Shown here one piece after another: positions 31,991 to 43,870 of a stretch of DNA of 64,000 bases. This DNA is from Odontocerum albicorne (taxonomy: Eukaryota; Arthropoda; Insecta; Trichoptera; Odontoceridae). A model generated the notes under the pieces. That model saw nothing but the letters and a program-made list of their open reading frames with translations, had not been told where the DNA came from and made no database searches. Each line of letters starts with the position of its first letter. Position 1 is the stretch's first letter. The position numbers and the translations under genes were made by a program. The stretch is from assembly GCA_949825065.1 (NCBI GenBank), contig OX463849.1, positions 34,553,199 to 34,617,198 on the forward strand, written 5' to 3'.

Positions 31991-32590
31991 TTCCCTGTCG
32001 GGAAAGGCAGAAAAGACAGAGGATACATTTTCCTATCTCGACATATATCCTCCATCTTTGTTACATTCGTATTCTTTCTTGTACAGCTCCTCCGATTTTT
32101 CTGACTATTTATATTTTCTTCTTTCAAAATTTAATTTACTCACTTGATTTGTTAATTTTTACAATGAAATATTCGTATATAAAGCACTCCCATGCTTATG
32201 AAGGCATATATCCGTCTTGAGGCAGGTAGTTCAGATAAATAGTGTAGTCATAAGTATAAAAAATCCAACCATAATCACATTACACAAAAAAGTCACTTTG
32301 GTATATAGTGATTTTGGTACATTGTGATTTTGGTACATTGTGATTTTGATACAATCATAATTTTCTTATTCTTCCTCTACCACGTCTTACACTCATATTT
32401 TAACTATATATTAATTTCATAAGCCTTTCTTCATTAATTTGTTCTATTGTATATTTGCTTAAAATATTTCATATTGCCATAGATAGTTTATTCAATACAT
32501 CAGCGTTAAGTTTAGATTCATCCTTAATAATTTCAATTCATATTATGCCAAACTAATTCACTCCGTGTATTTTTTTCACTGCACGCGTTT
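31990..32590 (-). mobile_element. LINE family B fragment
   Basis: The minus-strand 3' signature is at 31990-32010. The RSC, ILKE and GRGR blocks follow, then the cattaatttgttctattgtat (RLTKQI) block at about 32430 and the SELKADVL block at 32500. A small 19-base tandem tract (ttggtacattgtgatt) is embedded at 32283-32352. Confidence 0.6.
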
Positions 32591-32639
32591 TTATATAATT
32601 TATTCAACCCCTTGAACTTAATATTATAAATATTAATTA

Positions 32640-33120
32640 TAAAAGAAAGAGTTGCAAGTTTAAAAGATACCATGAATAATTTAAGGATTTAAATTTAACG
32701 AATATTATAAATTACATCTGCAGCTAAGAGAAAGGGATGAGAAATTGGAAAAGATAGTAAGGAATCAGGAAACTTGGCATTTTATAGAAAAAATATTAAC
32801 ATTCATAACCGTTGTGTTACTCCTGGAGCAAATTAAGCAGATTCAAGATTCTCGAGGATTTCCAAGAAAAGAGGCATGCATGACCCGTAATAAAGTAGAT
32901 AATGATCTTTCCTATAATATTAAATAGATTTAGATGGTGCAAAATCATTTCTCAGAATTGGAACATCAATTTTCTGTCCAATTCTACAATACTTCTCTAG
33001 TTCTGCAATAGTTAATATTTAAAATTTTCTCAGAAATTCTGTTGATATATAAATATTTCGTTGTGATTGTGATTATCCTTTGTGACACGAATGTGATGAT
33101 AAGGATAAAGAATCCATTTT
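32640..33120. other. No recognised feature
   Basis: A 60-codon frame at 32745-32927 has no recognisable family. Confidence 0.35.
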
Positions 33121-33124
33121 GAAG

Positions 33125-33487
33125 AAACTGTTCACATTGGAATATTAGTCCTAACCTAAACTGTTCACATTGGAATATTAGTCCTGACATAAACTGTTCA
33201 CATTGGAATATTAGTCCTAACATAAACTGTTCACATTGGAATATTAGTCCTAACATAAACTGTTCACATTGGAATATTAGTCCTAACCTAAACTGTTCAC
33301 ATTGGAATATTAGTCCCAACCTAAACTGTTCACATTGGAATATTAGTCCTAACATAAACTGTTCACATTGGAATATTAGTCCTAACATAAACTGTTCACA
33401 TTGGAATATTAGTCCTAACATAAACTGTTCACATTGGAATATTAGTCCTAACCTAAACTGTTCACATTGGAATATTAGTCCTAACAT
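33125..33487. repeat. 33-bp satellite, 11 units
   Basis: The unit is aaactgttcacattggaata plus ttagtcctaacct/cat. On the minus strand it stays open as the 11-residue repeat LGLIFQCEQFM, giving a 171-codon frame (33499-32984). Units are almost identical; the main variable site is the last codon (Met or Arg). Low divergence means recent expansion or ongoing homogenisation. Confidence 0.95.
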
Positions 33488-33499
33488 AAGAATAAGCAA

Positions 33500-33985
33500 G
33501 CCAAACCTGAACGAGGTTAAAAAGCGATGAACGTTAAATAAATAAGAATGTTACTTAGAATATGTAAAAAAAAAACAATAAAATAATAGAAGATATTAAA
33601 AAAAATAGAGATTGAAAGAAGAAGAAAGGAAATCAAGAGAGTTCGGACACGAAGAAAGAAGAATATTGAAATATTTAGAAAAATAATTTGTAAAATAATA
33701 TACGAGTATCTACGTGTAGAAGGTACGAGAGATTTTGGAAGATTTGGAAAACGTGGCTTGATCAAATATATCAAATTCAATCAGAGATAAAAAGCCTTTA
33801 CATTAGTAGAGTTTGCATCACGAGGTGTTCGGTCGTCAAACAAGAGAAAAATATGTGCCTGGATAGAATTCTTTAAGAATTTACATATAGCAGTTTATAC
33901 GAGTAAGCCAAAGAAAAAAAAAATTCAGATATTGTATAATATATTCTAATAGTAAAATCAGCCCAGAAGTAAACCTGTCAGGAAT
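33500..33985. other. No recognised feature; purine-rich strand
   Basis: 33560-33740 is strikingly A/G-rich on the plus strand. Open frames here reflect that bias. Confidence 0.35.
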
Positions 33986-33989
33986 TGAA

Positions 33990-34640
33990 ATACAATCTGG
34001 TGGGGTCCCTTCCAACCAACCAGACAAAAGTAATTGAAGCAAGTTACATGGCCGCAAAAAAACATTCAAATGACTATCCATCCTCACAAAATTCATGAAC
34101 ACATACGTGAGCATATGCCCACAAACCCCACAAAGACGGGTAGTCACCCGAACATTCCTTTTCATATAAAGTGAGATATAATCAATCAAAGGAAAAAGAA
34201 GGGATGGTGGAGACGAAAGAAAAAAAAAATCAGTTAAGAAACACGTTATAGTACTGGCTAGACTTGAAGAGTTTTTTCAGTTGCTTCTTAAAACATGCCA
34301 AGGACGGAGCGAGCCTAACACTGGTTTCTAACTGATTCCAAAGTCTCACTGCATAGACAGTAAAGGACGACGTAAAAAAAAGAAAAACGATGAACTGAAA
34401 AGGCCAATAAACAATCTCTGTTTGAGCGCTAGTCCATGATCGGAAAGATGCTGAAAATTTTGGGATAGATAAGAAGGGGCGGCGGGACAGTTTAAGATGT
34501 TATACAATAGAGACTTAGTACAAATGCTAAACTTTAGACTCGTACGCCGACTACAGGAAATAAAAAAAAATGTTTTCGCATTGGTCTCACCGTACATTCG
34601 TAGTGAGGTATATAACAAAATTTCTTTCATCGCATAGCAT
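33990..34640 (-). mobile_element. LINE family D, ORF2 C-terminus, 3' untranslated region and tail
   Basis: The longest D copy. From 34640 the minus strand passes KFSICTKSLLYNILNCPAAP (near 34530), ALKQRLFIG (about 34420) and the xLWN-like block (34360-34340), then a SLACF block before the stop near 34260. The untranslated region leads to tttgtctggttggttggaag at about 34030. The same tail string ends the SINEs at 54398, 59540 and 63130. Confidence 0.75.
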
Positions 34641-34654
34641 AACACTTTCATTGT

Positions 34655-35060
34655 TTACAGTACAACCTGGCGGGGCTATTGGTATGTAAAATTCTGTTCC
34701 AGCCAGCCAAAAAATACAGAAGCCGTGAGTGAAAACAAGACAAGATATTTTTTTAAATCTAGGTACTGTGGTAGTTGTTAGGCCTCGTAGTCGAGAATCC
34801 CTTCACTATTCCAACGCCAATTTAGTTGAAAAGCGAAACTGTACAGTTGAGTTTTTCAAATAACGTGAGCCAGTGTATACCTGCAAACTCGCCGGTCACA
34901 CCGATGTTCTAGATCCGATGACACACCGAAGTGAGACGATCGGAGCACACCGGAATGTTTTTGTTTTCTTTGGGTACCAGCGGGAATCAAACCCGCAACC
35001 CCTAGCTTGAAAGACAAGCGTTTAAACAACAAGGCAATGATGCTAACCATCAAACAAGGA
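34655..35060 (-). mobile_element. SINE-like copy: tail scrap and tRNA-like head
   Basis: 34660-34715 carries an inverted tail (caacctggcggggctattgg). At 35055-34976 the minus strand has a tRNA-like head with B-box-like gggtttgattccc. The two may belong to one diverged SINE with an insert between. Confidence 0.45.
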
Positions 35061-35346
35061 GTATTAAATAAAATACGTGTATTCATAAATAAAGGAAATT
35101 ACATGGATTAAAAGTCAGTAATACATTGAAAAGTATGAATAAAGATAAAAAAAAAAGTCAACATTTGAAATAGAAAAGTAGAGTGTTTTGGATAAATAAC
35201 AAGAAGAGAAAGAGCAGGAGAAAGTTCATAAAAAAGAGTGCAGGCAAAAGAATCATCGCCTGTTTGAAGAATTTGCTTAATAAGTTTAATTATTAAGAAA
35301 TTATTGCACAAGTCACTGGTAAAAAGCAACCATATGTCTCTGTAGT

Positions 35347-35700
35347 ATGAAACCCTTACTTAAGGTACACGTTAGTTTAATTGGTGCGGTCCTGCGGCCT
35401 TTTTTAAGGTGTATATGTCATAGGGAGGGGCTGCTAAATATTCTTGAGCCATATAGTGATGGTTGTATTTTTTCGATCTTCAATCACTTGAGGCTCCTGG
35501 ATGTACTTTTGATCTTGTATTTTTTTTACAAAGTCTTGAATGGTCTTGGGGACTCACTTGTGACTCTGGAACGTAGTCTCGCTCTCTTAAAATATCTGCT
35601 TTGTTCAGTGTAGCTGCAGCTTCTTTACCTTAGTAGTAACAATGTGCCGAGCGTACAACATGTAGCTGACTCAAATGTAGACATATTAAGTTCAACACTG
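35347..35700 (+). mobile_element. LINE ORF2 C-terminal fragment (jockey-like)
   Basis: The frame gives LLDVLLILYFFYKVLNGLG (about 35500-35550), then, after a stop, VPSVQHVADSNVDILSSTL. A hydrophobic (F/Y)-K-(I/V)-L-N-G block followed by a basic tail is typical of the region just before the end of jockey-like ORF2 (compare YYIFELVRG in LINE G). The match is suggestive only. Confidence 0.4.
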
Positions 35701-35814
35701 TAAGAGTAGAGGAGGATGGTGGCTGAATATTTTTTTGAATGCAGACTCAGTTCGTATGGGCTTACTTTAAAATACAAACTATGATACGAGTACATAAATA
35801 TATTCTAGCACACC

Positions 35815-36300
35815 GTCCTCTGTCGAGGTAGGCCGAGAAGAGAGAACACAAAACTTTCCAATCGCAACATGTCATTTTTCGCCTCTTGCATTCTTTCAAA
35901 ATATCATTCGCTTTATTTGACTATCATTCCCTTGGTCTTCCTCTACCACGTTTTCCTTTCACACTAGCACTGTATATTTGTTTTGTTGGTTGTTCTATAT
36001 TAATTCGTTCTAGATGTTCAAACCATTTTAGAGTGTTATTATTCATCTTATTTAATACATCAGTTTTTTACATTAATCCCTAATCTCTTATTTATTCCAC
36101 AGAATTTATTCGGCACCTTTAGTCTTTTTCACGTCTATCTATATTTACAACACTTACATACATCACTTTTTTACATTAATCTCTAATCTCTTATTTATTC
36201 CACAGAATTTATTCGGCACCTTTAGTCTTTTTCACGTCTATCTATATTTAGTACACTTACATACTCGTACATCAAAGTTGGCACTCGAATACTGTTGTAG
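35815..36300 (-). mobile_element. LINE family B fragment with internal duplication
   Basis: Carries the 3' signature (gtcctctgtcgaggtagg) at 35817, then DQVN, GRPRK, RLTKQI and LKWFEHLERI on the minus strand, up to a LVPTLMY-like block at 36265. Within it, about 104 bases (ttacattaatccctaatctc onward) occur twice in tandem at 36067-36170 and 36171-36255. Confidence 0.7.
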
Positions 36301-36730
36301 AAATACAAAACTACGGTTGTTAAATAAGTATGGGTGAATCCTTATGATACTGATCAAAATCATTAAAAACTTAAAATTTTCCCAGTAATTTGATACTTAA
36401 ATTATCCTATTCCACGATAAATCTATTCCCAATAGTTAATGCGTTTCGAATAGCATGCCGTGTATCGTTCTCACTTGTGATTTAGTCTATAAACAATGGC
36501 TATTTCTTTACAATAACAATGAAGAATCGATTCACTGCAATATGGTTAGGCGTAAACATGGAATTACACGTGTACCCTTTGAATGACCTTCCGTAATACA
36601 ATGATGTTGACTTGACAGCGTTTCAGATTAATGTAAAACACTAAACAATTAAATATTTTTCTTACATTTTTACTAAGATTTGTCTTTATTTTTAAGAAGT
36701 GAGAATAAAATTGACATTAAAATATAAGAT
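36300..36730. other. No recognised feature
   Basis: AT-rich; no family on either strand. Confidence 0.35.
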
Positions 36731-36734
36731 GTCA

Positions 36735-37170
36735 TACTAATGGTAGTGGAACGTGGATTTAGCAGTAAGATAAAAATAAAATTAATACAGTAAATATGTC
36801 TGCTCTGCGAATAAATGTGGAGTGTTAATGTATGATAGAAGGCAGAATGAACGCATTAGAAATGAATACTTGGATAAAGTGGTGTTTTAAATAAGATGAA
36901 GAAGGAAGCATGTATATGGTTTGGACATGTGGAGAGAACGAATGACAAAAAAATTATTAAGTATAAAAGTGTAAAGTCAAAGGTGTGTGTTGAAAAGGTA
37001 GACAGGGAAACATGTGGTTGGTTGACCAGATAAAAAAATATTGAAAGGAATTGTGGAAGATTTTATATCACGAGATGTAGAAATATGGAGAAGGCGAAAA
37101 TTTACGGTTTGATTGAAAAAAAAAATAGAGATCTGATCTATTTGCCTACTCCACGGTTAAATGTTTATAC
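36735..37170 (+). mobile_element. LINE family B fragment (plus arm of an inverted pair)
   Basis: The frame near 36895 gives NKMKKEACIWFGHVERTND. It continues through KLLSIKV, a QGNMWLVDQIKK-like block and MEKAKIYGLI to 37160. Confidence 0.65.
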
Positions 37171-37184
37171 AAAAATATAATAAT

Positions 37185-37570
37185 TCCTTTTCAACGTTGG
37201 GGTAGGCAGAAACGACAGAGCTCTAAACTTTCTATTTCGGCATAAATATTTCACCTTTTCCACAACAAAACTATTCCTTACGATTTTTGTAACTTTTTAT
37301 ATTTTCTTTGTTCAAAATATAATTCATTTGATCCAACAACACTTCCTTCGGTATTTCTCTACAACGCGTTCCACTAACATTTGCATTATTAATTTGTTTT
37401 GTTAGTTTTCCTTCATTCAATCGTTCTACATGCTCGAACCATCACAATGTGCAATTTTTCACCTTACTTAACACATCAGCCTTAAGTTCACATTCATCCC
37501 TTATCACTTCATTCCGTACTATATCATACATTTTCACCCCATGTTTTCTTCTGAGTGTACATTCTATATT
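37185..37570 (-). mobile_element. LINE family B fragment (minus arm of an inverted pair)
   Basis: The 3' signature is at 37195-37215; the GTRCREIPKEVLLDQMNYIL-type block is at about 37370-37320 and the VERLNEGKLTKQ block at about 37430. Its 3' end faces the 3' end of the copy at 36735-37170 across only about 15 bases. Confidence 0.7.
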
Positions 37571-37574
37571 TCTT

Positions 37575-38285
37575 CAGTATGATTCTTAGAAAATTACCAA
37601 AAGAAGACGAAGTTCAAATAAATCTTTATGGAGCCGTCAATATATGATATGATAGTAACACATATCACTTAGGAGGAGTCTAGTGTTTGTGTGTAGTGTT
37701 CATATTATAAATTTAGATAAACACTTCCTAAAAGTAGGTAGTGTTTGTGCGTAGTGTGCATATCAGTTAGGAAATGTACTCGTTCTTTTTAGAATTTTTC
37801 TTCAGTAAAAAAAAATCAACATTAGTTCAATTTTGTTGTTCCTACTGATGACTTCAGGAAGACATTCGTTATCGTGGGACTGTTGCAGTGAACCGTGTCA
37901 AAACACGTGTTCAGGAATCATACATGGGTTTGGTATGCTGAAGGGTTGCGTTACATACATTGTTTAAATATTAATTCACTTTGAAAGCTGATGTCAAAAA
38001 TAGTCTCAATTAGTCATTCAAAATCACAAGATCAATGGGAATATTATTTAGTGTGCCGCGCGCCCCTTGTATTGTGTTGAATCATTTGAGAAACGACAAA
38101 ATTATTTTAAGATTTAATGTGAGAAAAGTTAAACAAGCATAAACGTCGAAAAAATACATGTGAAATGATGCAGATCATTATGTAAGAAACATTTATTTTT
38201 TAAAGAAGTCAAATTGAATGCTACGATGGATACAAATAAAATACACGACGTGAGAAATCTATGGCTACACAGATTAAGCAATAAT
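37575..38285. other. No recognised feature beyond a weak S2-like scrap
   Basis: The string gaaaattaccaaaagaagac at 37590 resembles the S2 body at 21395. The gtgtagtgttcatat / gcgtagtgtgcatat words repeat at 37690-37765. Confidence 0.4.
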
Positions 38286-38290
38286 TATGG

Positions 38291-38790
38291 ACACTGTATA
38301 GACTTATATATAACCTTGACTTCTTATCAAAGTCAAGTGATGAAGTAGTTCTAGTTAGGATGGCTTGAGTGTTTTATTTATGATTAAGGACACTGTATAG
38401 ACTTATATATATAACCTGGACTTCTTATCAAAGTCAAGTGATGAAGTTGTTCTAGTTAGGATGGCTTGAGTGTATTATTTGTGATTAAGGACACTGTATA
38501 GACTTATATATAACCTGGACTTCTTATCAAAGTCAAGTGAAGTTGTTCTAGTTAAGATGGCTTGAGTGTATTATTTGTGATTAAGGACACTGTACTATAT
38601 AGACTTATATATAACCTGGACTTCTTATCAAAGTCAAGTGATGAAGTTGTTCTAGTTAGGATGGCTTGAGTGTATTATTTGTGATTAAGGACACTGTATA
38701 GACTTATATATAACCTTGACTTCTTATCAAAGTCAAGTGATGAAGTTGTTCTAGTTTGGATGGCTTGAGTTTGTTGTTTGTGATTATGAT
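38291..38790. repeat. About 100-bp satellite, 5 units
   Basis: Unit starts (acactgtatag) are at 38291, 38390, 38491, 38587 and 38691, so lengths are 99, 101, 96 and 104. Each unit carries a stem, cttgactt/aagtcaag, around tcttatca. Length variation comes from small indels (extra at in unit 2, missing tgatga in unit 3, extra ctat in unit 4). Confidence 0.9.
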
Positions 38791-38799
38791 TTAACGGAT

Positions 38800-39865
38800 G
38801 TATTTTACTACGAGTTTTTTGAGTATTTTGACTGTGGCGATGGACTGTATTTTGATAAATTAACATTGAAAAATCTTTAATGTAATTTTACAACGAGTTT
38901 TAAAAAATCACAATTAACAATAGGCAATAAAACCTAATCCATTTAATTTATAGCTTTTACATGAAATTGTATTGTGCATCTGTCTTGTTTTTTTCTCGAA
39001 CGTACCCAGCAAAACATTATATTTTATCCCACAATTACCTAGTTTTTAATGTCAATAATAGTGGGTTCGATTTCCGAGTAAGATTTTACTCTCTTAACGG
39101 GGCTATACAAATTGTCCTTTTATTTTTATAATTATTGCAACAAATTATTTGTAGTACTCCTGCAAAACAAGACAACACAGGTTCAGTAATTAATATTGGT
39201 ATTATATGGACTTTCTATAATTTTGACAACTAAGCGTGAAAAAGTAGTGCATGCCGGGATGAATTATCTAAATTATTTGGTTTCCTTTGGTATTATGTTG
39301 GGTTTTTATTTATATTGTTTGATATTTATTAAAATATTTTAAAAAATGTAATACGAGTACTTCTGCACAAGGTGCGCGTCAAAGTGTTTTATTAACGTAT
39401 TACGTTAGTAATTTTTTTCAAATAATTTTTAAAATATGTTATTTTATTGATCACGTCAAAAAGATAAGGAAGAATATGCAAAAGCTCATTTGTCTTATTA
39501 AAAAAATTAAATGAACTTATTTTAAATATTTTGTAAATATATTTCGATTTTATGATTGCATCTATATGCGTATTGTATGTGTAATAGTAACATTCTTATA
39601 AATCCACTGTATAAATAAAAAAGTGTTATTTCAAATCAGTTTTCTTCGTTTTAAAATTATTTTTTTATTCTCACAAAAATATTGGTCCATGATGGATTAG
39701 GATTAGTCTAGAATTGGTTAACTGGTCCACGAACACAGGAAGTATGAAAATCACTGCCGTAAGGGATATGGCATGATGAGTTATATAGATAATCAAAAAA
39801 GCTCCTTAGTCTCTCTAAAGGCACCTCCCATATATTGTGAGTTTTTCCTGATTTTTTAATTATTT
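38800..39865. other. Mostly unrecognised; S2 segment at 39055-39130
   Basis: The segment agtgggttcgatttccgag, followed by ttaacggggctatacaaatt, is a plus-strand S2 copy. A degenerate gggatatggcatgatg at 39755-39780 looks like a LINE B 3' tip. Confidence 0.5.
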
Positions 39866-39869
39866 ATAA

Positions 39870-40090
39870 AACGCCGACATTCTTGCTTATTTGGTAAGGC
39901 CGGTCGTACAGCTATCTCGTTTCACTTCGGATATTCTTAAACATTGTTTAGTAATTGTGTCACATATTCGATGTCTACCACATCTTCCACTCACATTTGC
40001 AACAAAAATATTAGATTTTTTAGTCTTTCTTCTTCATTCGTTCTATACGCCCAATCTTGGGGCGCGCTTCTCATGTTACTCCTAAATACT
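39870..40090 (-). mobile_element. LINE family B scrap
   Basis: On the minus strand the VERTNEEERLK-like block (40050-40020) and the gtggaagatgtggtagacat block (39980) are readable. Confidence 0.5.
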
Positions 40091-40099
40091 TTTTTGTAT

Positions 40100-41160
40100 C
40101 GGAAACAATATTCCATTATGAGAAGCCAGATTAGTTAACTATATTAGACAATTATTCTTGAAAAGAGAATAAAAATTAATGTCCAACTACTTAAACATTT
40201 ATATTTCAGTGGGCAGTAAAAAAGATTGTTTAAATAACATTATAAGACAGATCGATAAAAAATAACACAAAAAAAACAAACAACATCTGTTGAACTAATG
40301 GTATACAACATAAACATAACATTGGTAAATGTCTTTCAACAGTGATACCACAACCGAAACATGACAGATTCATGGGTCCACTTGAGATGATTTATTCATA
40401 AGACACGTGCCATGGATTGATCTGATAAACTAGATTAAAATATTGTTCCCTTTTTTGTGGAGTTTTTTCTTGTATCTTAACATCATCATCGATTTCCGCT
40501 GTCTCTACTTGAGAGAGTATGAATATTATCCCTGATTTTATCCAAGTGACTTCTTACTGGGGATGCTTAGTTACAGATCATTAGAGAGTGGAATATTTCT
40601 TCGATTGGATGTTCTCTTTTTTTGTTTGCTCAGGGGTGATTTAGTTAACCTATCCGTCATGAATACTTTCGGTTTGTATGTTCGACATAATTATCTGAGA
40701 CAATGCACCCATAGATTGTTTTATCAACTTATAAGTTGAACTAACGTCCCTTTGGAAATGCCAGTAGGTAGAGCAATCACAATTTTTAACCGTGTGTGTC
40801 CTTATATAGGTATAGACGTATTTCACGTATCGCTCAGCTCCTCCAGGTATCGCTCAGCTCCTCCAGGAAAAAAACTCTTAAATTTATTGTAATATGTACT
40901 TGAAATAATAAAAAATTTCATATTATTCATTACGCTGTATTTTGAATTGTTCTAAACAGTTTTTTGTACTTGTTATGTTTGGTCCTTGTACGAATCGAGG
41001 AAACCTGTGATATGCATAAGGACTTGAAAAATAAATGAATAAATGGAGTTTAACTCTTCGAATTTTTTTCATTTATAAGGTGTATCTGCGTGACGAATCG
41101 TCACTCTCCATTATATGCTATTCTTGGCGATATATTTAGTAAAGTTCAGATCACTAGTAA
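40100..41160. other. No recognised feature
   Basis: Only a 21-base perfect duplication (gtatcgctcagctcctccag twice) is notable, at 40829-40868. Confidence 0.45.
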
Positions 41161-41162
41161 TA

Positions 41163-41500
41163 TATAAGGGCAATTTATATACCGCCGTTTAGACTGCAAA
41201 CTTTTCTCAACTCGGGGCTGGACCCATTATTATTGACAGATTAAAAATATTATATAACAAACATACATACGTTGACTATAAGGAATATAGTAACTACGGC
41301 CATTGTATTAGGTACTTCCCCGCATCTGCAATTCGAAATCAATCCCCGCATTCAGAAAAACATATCTGTTAAGAAAATCACAGAAAATTTACCAAAAAAA
41401 AAAAGACAAGCTACAAAGATACCTTAGTATATCTTCCGATACGTGATAGTTATAAATTCGGCTTGAGATGTAGTGTAGTGTATACGAGTATGTGTAGCAT
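41163..41500 (-). mobile_element. Repeat family S2, longer copy
   Basis: Aligns with 21180-21500 in the same orientation: ataccgccgtttagactgca, then ggggctggaccc, and at the far end cttccgatacgtgatag with a tacgagtatg word. Confidence 0.6.
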
Positions 41501-41504
41501 TCAT

Positions 41505-41775
41505 ATGCCATCATACATTTTGATAAGACTTCTCAAAAAGATTTGTCTTTAAGTGCTTCCGAAAGCTGCACACGCTATTCATATCCCAAACGCAAAAAAC
41601 TAACGTCAAAATTTCTGTTTTACAACACCCTGCTCTATTATCAGATCGATTTGTAACAGTTACTTTATTAGATGATGAATAAATCATCTTCAAAATTATA
41701 TTCTTCTCCGAACATCTCTCTGGCACAAATTCTATTACTGAGGCTCCAGTATAACCAACAACGGAGGATGCGAGG
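41505..41775 (-). mobile_element. LINE family F, ORF2 C-terminus
   Basis: The minus-strand frame gives IEFVPERCSEKNIILKMIYS, KVTVTNRSDNRAGCCKTEIL, then VWDMNSVCSFRKHLKTNLF and EKSYQNV before the stop. The last block matches IRDMGGVYSFRKHLKVTL at 49170-49595. Confidence 0.7.
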
Positions 41776-41796
41776 CTGAGGTAAAAAGAAAAACTG

Positions 41797-42300
41797 TAAT
41801 GGCAAAAATGCGATGTCAAAGCTGGAAAAGATATGGAAGAGCAGAACTATCACTATCAAGACGAAAATGCGCCTAGGTAAGTCTCTCGTCTTCGCAATAT
41901 TTATGTATGGCACGGAGACTTGGACTTTGAGAGCAAGCGAGAGATGTAGAATAGATGCATTCGAAATGTAATGCTGGAGAAGGATTTTACGAATTCCTTG
42001 GACAGCAAGACAAACTAACCTCTTCAATGTCGAAGAACTGAGAATCACCTACAGATTGTTGACAATATATGCCTTCGTCGAGCCCTCCGATTTTGTGGTT
42101 GCTGAAAGCATAGAAGAACGACACAACAGGGGAAGAATTACATGATGTTGAACTGACCAAGTGAGATATGCAATAGAGCTACCCTTAATAATTGCCCTTC
42201 GAGCCGCAGAGTGTAGGGATGGATGGAGAGGAGTCGTCGGAGACTATCACGGGAGTCACGATGCTCAGTCATGAACTACACGACAGGGTGATGATGATTA
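41797..42300 (+). mobile_element. LINE family A, ORF2 3' part
   Basis: The frame starts MSKLEKIWKSRTITIKTKM, then FAIFMYGTETWTLRASERC, a stop, RRILRIPWTARQTN, VEELRITYRLLTIYA, and ends GWRGVVGDYHGSHDAQS. The LRxFGHIAR block is partly deleted (about 42070-42100). It finishes in gatgatgattatta, a simple-repeat 3' end. It serves as the uninterrupted reference for 1-820. Confidence 0.8.
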
Positions 42301-42309
42301 TTATAATTA

Positions 42310-42865
42310 TTAAATATTGAAATTACCGACATTTTGAAAGCGATGTAGCCTTCATCATCAAGGTGGTGTTAAGAAAATACGACTAAATATTAGATATGGT
42401 CTTCATATTCGAATTATCCATAGCACAGAGTAGTTTGAGCCAGCACGCCCCATCCTGTGCAATTAAGTCGAGGAAAATATTGGCAATAAACTCGTTGTTC
42501 CGGGAGTGGCTCCGACCAGTCCAGCCGAGGTATCGAGGAGCCATTTGGGTCGTGCACTGGTGTAGCAACTTCTATAAAATATCAATTTTACAAGAATATT
42601 TACGACTTAAGTTTTGGACGTTTATTTCAGATGTGATAGATCTTAGACCTTTCAGTTACTTCGCAAAAATAGTTAGGCTTTTGTCGTTTTCAATATACTC
42701 TTTTTAAAATTAATACAAACATATAATCCAAGTCATTAGGAGAGAAAAGTAGGAAAGAAAAAGCAAGTGCGATATATGGGTGAGTATAAAATATCAGATC
42801 AACTTAAAGAACTCTGCAATTTTTATAATGTTTTTTCAGATGATAGAAGAGCTATGAAATATATC
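42310..42865. other. No recognised gene; weak LINE 3'-tail-like block
   Basis: ccttcatcatcaaggtgg at 42350-42367 is the inverse of the gatgatgaagg-type tail. A 103-codon plus frame (42396-42707) and its minus shadow match nothing known. Confidence 0.35.
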
Positions 42866-42869
42866 GAAT

Positions 42870-43015
42870 GACATGTAGCGATAGAAAACAAGGTCAATGG
42901 GTCACTAAAACGTATATAGTCAAACCGGATAGTATCAAAATCTGCTAAGATTATAGTCCACATCAGTATTCTAGTGCTTGCTTTGATTCATGGAAATGAA
43001 ACGTGGACGTGGAAA
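42870..43015 (+). mobile_element. LINE family B fragment, upstream part
   Basis: Frame reads IENKVNGSLKR, then SKSAKI and ILVLALIHGNETWTWKKN, equivalent to 835-990. The rest of the element is absent. Confidence 0.65.
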
Positions 43016-43029
43016 AAGAACTGAGAAGA

Positions 43030-43100
43030 ACACAACTAGGAATTGAACCCGAAACCCCTGAGTTCGTTATAAAGTGTCTTATCAATTAGTCCATTTATGT
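43030..43100 (-). mobile_element. tRNA-like SINE head
   Basis: The minus strand has A-box-like ttgataagacac and B-box-like gggttcaattcc. It abuts LINE B sequence. Confidence 0.55.
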
Positions 43101-43585
43101 AAATAATAAAATATATTTATGGAAATAACTAGTTGATATAATATTTTAATTATTTTATTTACCACAGTCAAAATTAAAATTGATATTTTATTTGAGAAAA
43201 GCAAAGGACAAAACTATTTAAGTTAGATATTACAATCGCAAGTTTTGAAAACTTTGAGACTAAGGAAAATGGAAGTTAGCCCTAACACATCTAAAAGCAT
43301 TCCCCGTGGAAATGGTACGGTGGATTACGACATTGGTTTTAATTAGTGAACATGGTTTTACGGATATCCTCTTATGAAGATGTGCTTTGAAAGTTTTCCA
43401 AGCAAACTTTCAAGCAACATCGACAAGTTTTCAATAACACATTGTTCCCGTATTGTGATAATAAAATTTATTTGAATTTAATAATCATTTATGTTATTAT
43501 TTCAGAAATATAGTTGTTGAAACAAAATATTCTCTAAGTAATTGCAATGTCTGAGTGAACAATCAAAGATTGCAAGTTGAGAAAT
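43100..43585. other. No recognised feature
   Basis: AT-rich; no family on either strand. Confidence 0.35.
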
Positions 43586-43589
43586 TTCG

Positions 43590-43870
43590 CTATTTTAGGA
43601 GAATGTTTTCAGGATATGGTGAAATAAATACTATGGTTTGAGCGGTTCTCATCAAGTCCACTGGTCGTCCGGAACGCTCCATGGCTTTCAGCTCGAAATT
43701 ACCGTCTTTGAAACGCAAAAAACATGGATGAGCTGTCTTTTTATTCGTAGTATCTTCACCGTACACTTCGCAAATATCGCGAGCAGCTTTGGCAGCTTTA
43801 TTCCCTCGATTGAACGCGAACAGAAGGAGGTGTCGAAAATGCTCACTTTCGTCTACATGACATTCCATTT
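43590..43870 (-). pseudogene. Mariner transposase N-terminal fragment
   Basis: The minus-strand open frame gives HFRHLLLFAFNRGNKAAKAA, RDICEVYGEDTTNKKTAHP, FLRFKDGNFELKAMERSGRP. This is the paired helix-turn-helix DNA-binding region of mariner transposases (family pattern: ...LLYEFRKG..A.EAA..I..VYGE....RTAQ.WF.RF..G.F.L....RSGRP). After SGRP the frame changes to unrelated residues and stops, so all catalytic residues are missing. I did not find terminal repeats. Confidence 0.8.

Noticed and set aside
32984..33499. 171-codon minus-strand frame as a secreted or structural repeat protein
   Set aside because: It is wholly explained by a 33-bp satellite whose period is a multiple of three.
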